Source: Methanobacterium_C sp963845285 (lineage in GTDB: Archaea; Methanobacteriota; Methanobacteria; Methanobacteriales; Methanobacteriaceae). Taken from it: 10,205 nt of DNA. How positions within the stretch are numbered: the stretch's first letter is position 1; each line of letters starts with the position of its first letter. The stretch lies in contig CAWJRO010000025.1 of NCBI GenBank assembly GCA_963845285.1, positions 1 to 10,205 of the forward strand, written 5' to 3'. The position numbers were made by a program, and so were the translations under genes. Positions 1 to 6,014 of the stretch are shown here, one piece after another. The notes beneath the pieces were generated by a model. It had not been told where the DNA came from and did no database searches. It worked only from the letters and a program-made list of their open reading frames with translations.

Positions 1-1
1 T

Positions 2-704
2 TTATTCATATCTCAAAGCAGGTAAAATATCTTTTTTACATTCATAAAATGCCGGATAAAGAGCTATGACCATGCTTAATACCGTTGTTAATAAAATAAC
101 CCCAACAGGCAACCACCATGGCACTAAAAGGAAAATCTGATTAAACTTTATTATTCCTGAAACAAAGACTATTCCAAGCACTCCCACAGTTGTACCCATT
201 AAACCCCCGATTAAACCAAGCCATCCTGCCTCCAGAATTGTGCTGAAGATTATTTGATTTTCTGTGAAACCCATAACTTTCAATAAGGCTATTTCTCTTC
301 TTCTTTCAATTAAATTAATGTTCATAGTATTTAAAATACCCAAAAGTCCTACAAGAAGTATTATACTTGCTATAAAATCTAGAAAATAAATCAATTCATT
401 AAAATATTTTTTATACCGCCCACAAATTCCGAGTTGCTGAAACTCGTTCCAAAAATTGAGTTTATGTAATTCTTTGTAGAGGACAATATCCCTGCAATAC
501 CTGTTGTGCTCTAGATCTGGTTTTCAGTTAAGGATGAGAATCGCCTGTTACATTTTGAACCTGTTTTAATGCACTGTTAATTCCCAGCCCAGAGCTTAAA
601 AGAATTGTGAGGACTAACACTCCAAAAGATATTCTTAGAAGGGTTGAGACATTTCTCCATTTATTTCTATGCAGATTTTTGTATGAAAGGCTGTAAATAT
701 CCAT
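2..704 (-). pseudogene. Frameshifted copy of the short FtsX/MacB-like permease gene
   Basis: This is the left copy of the duplicated gene. The equivalent start codon is ATG at 704-702 and the equivalent stop is at 4-2, but the frame does not hold between them. Against the intact copy it has lost one A in an A run near 393, gained three bases near 510 (CTGTTGTGC against CTGTGC), carries a compensating pair of single-base shifts just after that, and gained two bases near 538. Only the C-terminal 130 codons (394 to 2) remain open. They encode the membrane helices and the ERRREIALLKVMGF signature typical of FtsX-like permeases. The N-terminal anchor helix is separated from them by the shifts. It is most likely a decaying duplicate. 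Sequencing error is an unlikely cause, because the separate indels cluster in one part of one copy. Confidence 0.88.
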
Positions 705-778
705 TTTTACCTACTATTTTCTCTTTTTGGATTTTGAAAATTAACTCAACAATTATTCTCTAAATTATGGATCCAATG

Positions 779-1477
779 TTATTCATATCTCAAAGCAGGT
801 AAAATATCTTTTTTACATTCATAAAATGCCGGATAAAGAGCTATGACCATGCTTAATGCCATTGTTAATAAAATAACCCCTACAGGCAACCACCATGGCA
901 CTAAAAGGAAAATCTGATTAAACTTTATTATTCCTGAAACAAAGACTATTCCAAGCACTCCCACAGTTGTACCAATTAAACCCCCGATTAAACCAAGCCA
1001 TCCTGCCTCCAGAATTGTGCTGAAGATTATTTGATTTTCTGTGAAACCCATAACTTTCAATAAGGCTATTTCTCTTCTTCTTTCAATTAAATTAATGTTC
1101 ATAGTATTTAAAATACCCAAAAGTCCTACAAGAAGTATTATACTTGCTATAAAATCTAGAAAGTAGATCAAATTCATTAAAATATTCTTTATACTGCCCA
1201 CAAATTCCGAGTTGCTCAAACTCGTTCCAAAAATTGAGTTTATGTAATTCTTTGTAGAAGACAATATCCCTGCAATACCTGTGCTCTGATCCTGGTTTTC
1301 GGTTAAGGATAGATCGCCTGTTACATTTTGAACCTGTTTTAAGGCACTGTTAATTCCCAGCCCAGAGCTTAAAAGAATTGTGAGGACTAAAACTCCAAAA
1401 GATATTCTTAGAAGTGTTGAGACATTTCTCCATTTATTTCTATGCAGATTTTTGTATGAAAGGCTGTAAATGTCCAT
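779..1477 (-). CDS. Short FtsX/MacB-like ABC transporter permease
   Basis: This 232-aa membrane protein has the plan of an ABC permease of the FtsX/MacB/LolC superfamily. It starts MDIYSLSYKNLHRNKWRN, a cytoplasmic amphipathic stretch typical of the family, followed by TM1 (about residues 22-42). Three C-terminal TM segments lie at about 103-125, 152-182 and 190-215. The cytoplasmic loop after TM2, with ERRREIALLKVMGF (132-145), is the family hallmark that contacts the ATPase. The C-terminal ALYPAFYECKKDILPALRYE also matches family consensus. Family members are usually near 400 aa. Here only about 60 residues (43-102) separate TM1 from TM2 where an extracytoplasmic core of about 200 is expected, so an internal deletion is likely. 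No ATPase gene is in the window. A weak GTAGG lies just upstream of the ATG. Substrate is unknown, and the protein may not function. Confidence 0.8.
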   Translation of the reverse strand: MDIYSLSYKNLHRNKWRNVSTLLRISFGVLVLTILLSSGLGINSALKQVQNVTGDLSLTENQDQSTGIAGILSSTKNYINSIFGTSLSNSEFVGSIKNILMNLIYFLDFIASIILLVGLLGILNTMNINLIERRREIALLKVMGFTENQIIFSTILEAGWLGLIGGLIGTTVGVLGIVFVSGIIKFNQIFLLVPWWLPVGVILLTMALSMVIALYPAFYECKKDILPALRYE

Positions 1478-1887
1478 TTTTACCTACTATTTTCTCTTTT
1501 TGGATTTTGAAAATTAACTCAACAATTATTCTCTAAATTAGGGATCCAATGTTGAGTTTAAAATAGGTATAGGTCCAGAGAGTTATTAATTTTATCTACT
1601 TGGAATTATCTAACTTTCTGTAAAAATAATTAACGTCATTATGTAAATCATTAGATAAAATAAGAGAGAATTTCTAAAACCCTCTAAAATTTAATAATAT
1701 TAAAAGCTGTAACTTAGTTATCACAAATAAATACACCATTTAAGACAATTGGCATTAATAAACCAATTAAGTCGTTAATAAATATCATAAACTATTTCCA
1801 AACATAATATCAACAGTAAATGAAGGTTAATAGAAATTCTCAAGAGAATGAATTAGATAGATGTGCATAAATAGAGGTTTGTTAAAA
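1478..1887. other. AT-rich intergenic DNA, no gene seen
   Basis: No convincing open frame, RNA or strong hairpin was found. The first 75 bases belong to the duplicated unit and should hold the promoter of the permease gene. The remainder is low-complexity AT-rich DNA with frequent stops in all frames. Confidence 0.6.
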
Positions 1888-2213
1888 AATAATAGTTTAA
1901 TGGCATGCCGAGAATAACCCACATTCTGTTCTAGCAGCATTCATCTCTGCGAGCTACCTCTGCTTCATACAGGATTCATTAGCAGCATTTGCCCTTGCAT
2001 CCCGTGGAATGGCCGTTTCACCGTTCCTTCTGACGTCCTCAGCATTTGCATCATTTTCATTCATCAGAAGACGTGTCGTTTCTGCTCCAGTGTCATGCTT
2101 CTCAGCACGTGCTTTATAGCACCACGGTTCTGTACGATGTGTGGAGTTTCCTCAGTTTACGAAAAACCGGTAGCTGCCCTTCGGCTTGCCATTAAACCCA
2201 TATAACTATTATT
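1888..2213. repeat. GC-richer island bounded by inverted repeats
   Basis: The left end reads AATAATAG (1888-1895) followed directly by TTTAATGGCATGCCGA (1896-1911). Read on the minus strand, the right end has AATAATAG (2213-2206), nine extra bases, then TTTAATGGCAAGCCGA (2196-2181). The inner arms match at 15 of 16 positions and the outer 8-base arms match perfectly. The roughly 270 bases between them are clearly richer in G and C than the flanks. The structure resembles a small non-autonomous inserted element, or the remains of a larger one. No transposase is visible, and no target-site duplication could be assigned with confidence. Confidence 0.6.
1954..2154 (-). pseudogene. Relic of an ankyrin-repeat protein gene (tentative)
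   Basis: Between a TGA (2154-2152) and a TAG (1956-1954) there is a 65-codon open stretch with no usable start. Its translation contains LLMNENDANAED followed after three residues by NGETAIPRDARA. This resembles the ankyrin consensus in which LLLENGADVNAED is followed by NGETALHWAAR, with the preceding KARAEKHDTGAETTR occupying the AARAGHTEIV position. A partial second unit starts with GNSTH. Stops bound the segment on both sides and the repeat spacing is irregular, so it is probably a broken fragment. Base composition differs from neighbouring genes, and the segment sits inside the inverted-repeat island, which fits transfer. The match is by eye, and a chance resemblance remains possible. 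Confidence 0.4.
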
Positions 2214-2292
2214 AAATGTGGTTTGATTTAAAGTTTGTCATGGAATTGAAGGATCAATACTGTATTGAAAATGCTAACATTTATCAGCTACT

Positions 2293-3039
2293 TCATTCAG
2301 TGACATCAAAGATAACTCCCCCAATAGCTTGAATTTTGCCATCAGATCCTGTTATTGGTTTAGATATTTCATGAAGGTTTTTAACTTTGCCGTTCTTGTT
2401 TTTAATTCTATAATTCACTTTAAAAGATTTTTTAGAGTTAAATGAATCTTTTACAACATTCACAACATTTTCATGATCAGCCTCCAGTATCAGAGACCCT
2501 AAGAAATGTTTATCATCCCTTTTCAATTCATTTCTCTTGAAACCCGTTATTTTTTCAAGGACGACTTTGGAAACAGTTACACTTCCTTCAGCACCCCACA
2601 AATATACCATCCCATTGAGGTTGTACAATACTTTTTCATAGGCCTCAATTTTTTTAATCAATTTTTCCTTCTGATGTATATCAATGGCTGATTCAATGAT
2701 AAAAGGGAGCTCATCATCATTAAAAGGTTTGACAATGTACGTGAAAGGATTTGTAGCTTTGGCCTCTTCAAGTAGTTTTTCATTGGAATATGCAGAAAGG
2801 TATATCACTGGAACATCCATTTTTTTATGAATCTGCCTTACAGTTTCAATTCCATCAATTCCTCCTGCCAGCTTAACATCCATCAAGAGTAAATCTGGTT
2901 CCAAATCTGTAACATGCTCAACAGCATCTTCACCCCTTTGGAAGGTACCCACAATTTCATATCCAAAAGATTTTAGGTGCAGAATCGTTCCAAGCATTAT
3001 TACTCCTTCATCTTCCACGACTAAAATTCTTCTAGGCAT
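2293..3039 (-). CDS. Receiver-PAS response regulator without output domain
   Basis: This 248-aa protein has an N-terminal receiver (REC) domain, residues 4-120, with all key positions: acidic pair E9/D10, phospho-acceptor D54 in LLLMDVKLAGG, switch Ser82 in YLSAYS and Lys104 in YIVKPF. A linker (122-134) leads into a PAS domain (about 135-247) ending in a PAC-like segment, DGKIQAIGGVIFDVTE. There is no histidine kinase, DNA-binding or enzymatic output domain. It probably acts in a cytoplasmic phosphorelay by protein contact, receiving phosphate from one of the PAS/HisKA-type kinases common in Methanobacteriales. The ATG at 3039-3037 is chosen because the REC fold starts immediately after it. 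No Shine-Dalgarno precedes it, but a TATA-like box lies about 25 bases upstream, as for leaderless mRNAs. The partner kinase is not in this window. Confidence 0.9.
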   Translation of the reverse strand: MPRRILVVEDEGVIMLGTILHLKSFGYEIVGTFQRGEDAVEHVTDLEPDLLLMDVKLAGGIDGIETVRQIHKKMDVPVIYLSAYSNEKLLEEAKATNPFTYIVKPFNDDELPFIIESAIDIHQKEKLIKKIEAYEKVLYNLNGMVYLWGAEGSVTVSKVVLEKITGFKRNELKRDDKHFLGSLILEADHENVVNVVKDSFNSKKSFKVNYRIKNKNGKVKNLHEISKPITGSDGKIQAIGGVIFDVTE

Positions 3040-3060
3040 GATGAAAGGTTGTTAGATCAT

Positions 3061-3084
3061 CATATTAAAATTTTATCATAAAAT
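3061..3084 (-). promoter_or_regulatory. TATA-like box and palindrome before the receiver-PAS gene
   Basis: Read on the minus strand, TTTTAATATG (3070-3061) lies 22-31 bases before the ATG, so a typical archaeal start site would fall at or next to the start codon. Immediately upstream is the perfect palindrome ATTTTATGATAAAAT (3084-3070, 7-base arms around one base), placed where a transcription factor could touch the BRE/TATA region. Its AT-only arms make chance occurrence fairly likely. Confidence 0.45.
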
Positions 3085-3128
3085 CTTGATTGGAACTAAC
3101 CCCCAAATTAGGACAGAGATATAGGGTG

Positions 3129-3156
3129 GAATTCAAATTTCAGTAATTTGAAATTC
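3129..3156. repeat. Imperfect hairpin downstream of the surface-protein gene
   Basis: GAATTCAAATT and AATTTGAAATTC pair with one bulged base around a 5-base loop. It lies between two minus-strand genes, after the T-rich stretch that follows the surface-protein gene. It could help 3'-end formation or mRNA stability. The stem contains little GC and is weak. Confidence 0.35.
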
Positions 3157-3175
3157 TCATTTTATGAAATTCAAT

Positions 3176-3183
3176 AAAAAAAA
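3176..3183 (-). terminator. T8 tract after the surface-protein gene
   Basis: On the minus strand a run of eight T lies about 25 bases after the stop codon at 3208. Archaeal RNA polymerase terminates at such runs without needing a hairpin. It would separate the surface-protein transcript from the receiver-PAS gene. Confidence 0.5.
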
Positions 3184-3207
3184 GTGGAGATTAACCCCAA
3201 AAACAAG

Positions 3208-5613
3208 TTATTCTCTTTTTGTGGTTAATAAACTGCCCAAGATCATGAGAACTGCCATGACCATCCATGGCACACCTGTTGATCTCATGGGTATTTCCAT
3301 TGTATTGATAATGGTACTGTTAAACTGTTTTTCAGGAACTAAAGATAAATCTTTAGGTGCTGGTTGCGATTCAGATGTATTTTCAGGCATATTTTCGAGT
3401 GTGGATACATGAGTAACAGTGATTTCAATTGTGGTTGTTGTAACTCCTCCATCATGGCCATCATTAACAGTCATGTTAAAACTGTCAGGACCATAGTAAT
3501 TCCTATTTGGAGTGTACGTGAATGATCCGCCCATGTTAACAAGCACAATTCCATGGGTAGGATCACTAGCCTTACTGTAAGTCAATGAATCACCATCAAC
3601 ATCACTACCCACAACCTTACCAGTAACCTGAATATCCTCATCAGTAATCACAGAATAATTACCAACCACAGGAACATCATTCACCGGATTAACCGTCACA
3701 TTCACAATGGAATTAACCAACCCACCATACCCATCACTAACAGTCACAACAAAACTGTCAAGACCATTATAATTAGCACTAGGCATGTAAGTCCAAGTTC
3801 CATCCACATTAACAGTCACAGAACCATGAGCAGAATCAACAGCCTTACTGTAAGTCAATGAATCACCATCAACATCACTACCCACAACCTTACCAGTAAC
3901 CTGAATATCCTCATCAGTAATCACAGAATAATTACCAACCACAGGAACATCATTCACCGGATTAACCGTCACATTCACAATGGAATTAACCAACCCACCA
4001 TACCCATCACTAACAGTCACAACAAAACTGTCAAGACCATTATAATTAGCACTAGGCATGTAAGTCCAAGTTCCATCCACATTAACAGTCACAGAACCAT
4101 GAGCAGAATCAACAGCCTTACTGTAAGTCAATGAATCACCATCAACATCACTACCCACAACCTTACCAATAACCTGAATATCCTCATCAGTAATCACAGA
4201 ATAATTACCAACCACAGGAACATCATTCACCGGATTAACCGTAATGTTAAGGTTTGCTGAAGCTGTGTTACCTGTGCTATCACGTATTGTGTACTTTATC
4301 TGTGGAACGGGTCCGTTGTAGTTAAGAGCTGGTATAAACGTGTAAGTTCCGTTGGCATTCACCGTGATCGTTCCAACTCCAGGAATATTAACTGTACCCG
4401 AAGCATAGGTTGTATTATTCACCGTGAAATTAACCACAGCTATGGGTCCATCTGTATCTGAAGCTGGTAAAGTACCGTTCAGTGGTGTGTCTTCCGGTGT
4501 TGTTTTGTTGTCGTCTTTGGCAACTGGAAGTGCATCAACCTTTGTGCTAATTGTTGCCTTGTTGTTTGTTAAATTGGTGTCTGTAATGCCTGAAGGTACT
4601 GTAACTGTCACTGTGTTGTTTAAAATGCCAGTTGCAATAGAACTGACTGTTCCATTTATGGTTAAAGTTAAACTTTGTCCCTTAACCAAAGTTACACCAG
4701 TCCATAAACCTGTTGTTGAATTGTAACTACCGGCACTTGGAGTGAAACTCGTAGCAATGAAGTTTGATGGAATACTGTCATTAACCTTGAATTTATCGGT
4801 TGCTATAATGGTGGAAGAGCCGTTGTTGGTTACATTGATGGTGTAGCTTAAGTTTTGGCCTGCAACAGCAATGGTTTTATCAGTTGTTTGAGTGATGGAT
4901 AAGTCTACAGGGGCTTCAAGTTCCCAAATAAACTCCACCTCATCTGCGTCTCCGGGTGCACCTACACCACTCCAGAGGAAGGTTATGCTGATTATGTTAC
5001 TTCCATTGATCATTACGCTTCCAGATGCAGTTCCTTTTGTTGAGTCTGTAGACGCATCCATAGTACCAGTAGTAAGTACATTTGGGGTCCTTTGGATGGT
5101 TGTTGAGGTTACCTCAAAGTGGTTTGGCCCAGACAGTTTAGTTAAAGTCAATCCAGGAGTTACCAGAGTTAATAATACCGAATCTGAGTAATAAGAACCC
5201 CAACTGGATGCTGCCCCACCTATCCTGTCGATGTCAAGCACTGGGTTATCCACAGGTCTGTTGAATGTGAAGGTTATGGTCCCGTTGTTTTTACTGTCAA
5301 TAGTGCCCCAATCAAATGTAGCTTGGAGTGAACTGTGATCTGCTGCTGATGAGTTGTTGAAAAATGCAGGGTTTGCCGTAGTTGTACCATTTACTGCAGA
5401 AAACTCTGCACTTCCATTGGTAGTTGCAGTTGCAGTGACGTTAACCGGGCCTGCCGTGGAGTTGTACACATGGCCCCAACCACTCCAGTTACCTGTCATG
5501 TCCGTTGCAGAAGAGGCACCCAATGTGCTGATGAATATGCAGGTCATTGCAATTATTAGAATTCCTATTTTTTGGTTTTTGATCTTTTCACCTCCTTTTA
5601 ATTCCAATTCCAT
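3208..5613 (-). CDS. Adhesin-like surface protein with DUF11 and VCBS/cadherin-like repeats
   Basis: From ATG 5613 this is an 801-aa secreted protein. Residues 15-36 form a signal peptide ending near ASSA. An unrecognised beta-rich domain (38-234) is followed by a DUF11 domain (about 236-360, VDLSITQTTDKT to LTNNKATISTKV), a divergent VCBS/cadherin-like domain (362-468), then repeats of about 91 residues (469-559, 560-650, and a diverged third to about 738). Each repeat has the DEDIQV, DVDGDSLTYSKA and VTVNPVNDVPVV motifs of tandem cadherin/Big-type beta-sandwiches. Asp-rich DVDGD suggests calcium binding. NXS/T sequons are abundant. The C-terminus has STGVPWMVMAVLMILG then TTKRE, a membrane anchor of the kind seen in methanobacterial adhesin-like proteins. 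A cell-surface adhesion role is inferred. The frame stays open to an ATG at 5727, but that adds a non-signal-like N-terminus. The best ribosome site precedes an ATC at 5583, described separately. Confidence 0.85.
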   Translation of the reverse strand: MELELKGGEKIKNQKIGILIIAMTCIFISTLGASSATDMTGNWSGWGHVYNSTAGPVNVTATATTNGSAEFSAVNGTTTANPAFFNNSSAADHSSLQATFDWGTIDSKNNGTITFTFNRPVDNPVLDIDRIGGAASSWGSYYSDSVLLTLVTPGLTLTKLSGPNHFEVTSTTIQRTPNVLTTGTMDASTDSTKGTASGSVMINGSNIISITFLWSGVGAPGDADEVEFIWELEAPVDLSITQTTDKTIAVAGQNLSYTINVTNNGSSTIIATDKFKVNDSIPSNFIATSFTPSAGSYNSTTGLWTGVTLVKGQSLTLTINGTVSSIATGILNNTVTVTVPSGITDTNLTNNKATISTKVDALPVAKDDNKTTPEDTPLNGTLPASDTDGPIAVVNFTVNNTTYASGTVNIPGVGTITVNANGTYTFIPALNYNGPVPQIKYTIRDSTGNTASANLNITVNPVNDVPVVGNYSVITDEDIQVIGKVVGSDVDGDSLTYSKAVDSAHGSVTVNVDGTWTYMPSANYNGLDSFVVTVSDGYGGLVNSIVNVTVNPVNDVPVVGNYSVITDEDIQVTGKVVGSDVDGDSLTYSKAVDSAHGSVTVNVDGTWTYMPSANYNGLDSFVVTVSDGYGGLVNSIVNVTVNPVNDVPVVGNYSVITDEDIQVTGKVVGSDVDGDSLTYSKASDPTHGIVLVNMGGSFTYTPNRNYYGPDSFNMTVNDGHDGGVTTTTIEITVTHVSTLENMPENTSESQPAPKDLSLVPEKQFNSTIINTMEIPMRSTGVPWMVMAVLMILGSLLTTKRE
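3568..4242. repeat. 273-bp tandem repeats within the surface-protein gene
   Basis: A 273-base (91-codon) unit is repeated about 2.5 times with almost no differences. ACCAACCACAGG recurs at 3661, 3934 and 4207. The only difference I noticed between full units is one base in the codon for the residue after IQV (Ile in one, Thr in the others). Identity at silent positions shows recent duplication or gene conversion. On the coding strand the third unit diverges abruptly after SLTYSKA (3568). Confidence 0.95.
5581..5595 (-). promoter_or_regulatory. Strong Shine-Dalgarno placed before an ATC codon
   Basis: On the minus strand GGAGGTGA (5595-5588) is followed by AAAG and then, in frame, ATC (5583-5581) and AAAAACCAAAAAATAGG, which begins a good signal peptide. 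Spacing is ideal for initiation at 5583, but that codon is ATC, not ATG. The nearest in-frame ATG (5613) has no ribosome site and would place the Shine-Dalgarno inside the gene. This suggests either a mutated start codon with upstream rescue, or a non-AUG start. Confidence 0.6.
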
Positions 5614-5653
5614 GCATGAAAAAAAGAAACATGGTTGTTTATAGAATACAGAT

Positions 5654-5667
5654 GGAGTATTATTTAA
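5654..5667 (-). promoter_or_regulatory. Probable promoter and half-operator of the surface-protein gene
   Basis: Read on the minus strand, TTAAATAATACTCC lies about 41-54 bases before ATG 5613. TTAAATAAT is a plausible TATA box. The ten bases TAAATAATAC are identical to the TATA/operator segment of the divergent RHH gene (5782-5791, plus strand). Only one half of that operator's palindrome is retained here. Confidence 0.5.
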
Positions 5668-5680
5668 GGAGAATTCATGT

Positions 5681-5700
5681 GCAAAAGTGTGCAAAAGTGT
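5681..5700. repeat. Two perfect tandem decamers, GCAAAAGTGT
   Basis: GCAAAAGTGT occurs twice in direct succession, preceded by a further GT. The 10-base period is close to one helical turn, so both copies face the same side of DNA. They lie just upstream of the putative TATA box of the surface-protein gene, a suitable place for an activator. Confidence 0.55.
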
Positions 5701-5777
5701 TTGACCACAAAAAGCATAGAACAACAAGTTTTATAAGGTTTAAACAGAGAAGTGGGAAAAATTTTTGAAAACAGTTA

Positions 5778-5802
5778 TTTATAAATAATACGGAGTATTA
5801 TT
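5778..5802 (+). promoter_or_regulatory. TATA box and palindromic operator of the RHH operon
   Basis: TTTATAAATA (5778-5787) is a good archaeal TATA box. Overlapping its end is a perfect inverted repeat, AATAATAC-GGA-GTATTATT (5784-5802), with 8-base arms and a 3-base centre. A start site about 25 bases after the TATA box would lie near 5810, so the palindrome sits between TATA and start, the usual place for a repressor. The gene that follows encodes a small RHH protein, which suggests autoregulation. Confidence 0.65.
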
Positions 5803-5843
5803 AATTATTAATATAATATTCTTTAAGTCAGGGGGTGATTTTT

Positions 5844-6014
5844 GTGAAAAGAGTGACAGTGGCTGTTGATTCAGATGTGGATATGAAATTTCGAAAAAAA
5901 GCATCCCAAACGTATCAGTTTGAAAAGGGATGGTACAGTAATGCTGTGGCTGAAGCAATGCAAACCTGGGTAGAAAACAGCAAAAAAAAGACCGTGAAAA
6001 TAACGATTTTTTAA
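5844..6014 (+). CDS. Small ribbon-helix-helix (CopG/Arc-like) regulator
   Basis: This 56-aa protein begins at a GTG preceded by GGGGGTGA (5831-5838) with a 5-base spacer. Its translation fits the ribbon-helix-helix fold: a short basic strand (KRVTVAV, residues 2-8) that would pair in the dimer and enter the DNA major groove, helix A (about 10-25), a turn at EKGWY (27-31) and helix B (about 32-46, SNAVAEAMQTWVENS), then a lysine-rich tail. Such proteins act as dimeric DNA-binding repressors, often as antitoxins or autoregulators. The palindrome just upstream (5784-5802) is the obvious target. The stop TAA overlaps the ATG of the next gene by one base, so the two are translationally coupled. 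The fold was assigned from pattern and size only. The DNA target is inferred. Confidence 0.78.
   Translation: MKRVTVAVDSDVDMKFRKKASQTYQFEKGWYSNAVAEAMQTWVENSKKKTVKITIF

Larger units (their letters stand above)
1..1553. repeat. Tandem direct duplication of a ~775 bp permease-gene unit
   Basis: Unit 1 spans about 1-777 and unit 2 about 778-1553. They align end to end, each running from the stop codon of the permease gene through its start and about 75 bases of upstream DNA ending in GGATCCAATGTT. Counting by eye there are roughly 16 substitutions (about 97% identity), plus indels that give unit 1 a net gain of 4 bases. The first base of the window already differs from the matching base of unit 2 (778), and the DNA after 1553 does not match the start of unit 2, so the array may be exactly two units. 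A further copy to the left cannot be excluded. The head-to-tail order with no spacer suggests unequal exchange or slippage, not insertion of a mobile element. Confidence 0.93.

Noticed and set aside
1..1553. Insertion sequence as the cause of the repeated unit
   Set aside because: The repeats are direct, abut without a spacer and contain only a permease gene. No transposase or terminal inverted repeats are seen.
2506..2691. 61-codon plus-strand frame within the receiver-PAS gene
   Set aside because: It is antisense to the PAS domain and Phe-rich, with no supporting signal.
3164..3412. Plus-strand frame over the end of the surface-protein gene
   Set aside because: It is antisense to the C-terminal anchor of a well-supported gene, with no ribosome site or recognisable product. 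The other plus-strand frames at 4424-5644 are antisense in the same way.
3568..4242. CRISPR array
   Set aside because: The regular repeats are 273 bp, contiguous and in frame within a coding gene. There are no spacers and no cas genes.
5614..5727. N-terminal extension of the surface protein from ATG 5727
   Set aside because: The extra 38 residues are Phe/Cys/His-rich, do not look like a signal peptide and overlap the inferred promoter. The signal peptide begins well after them.
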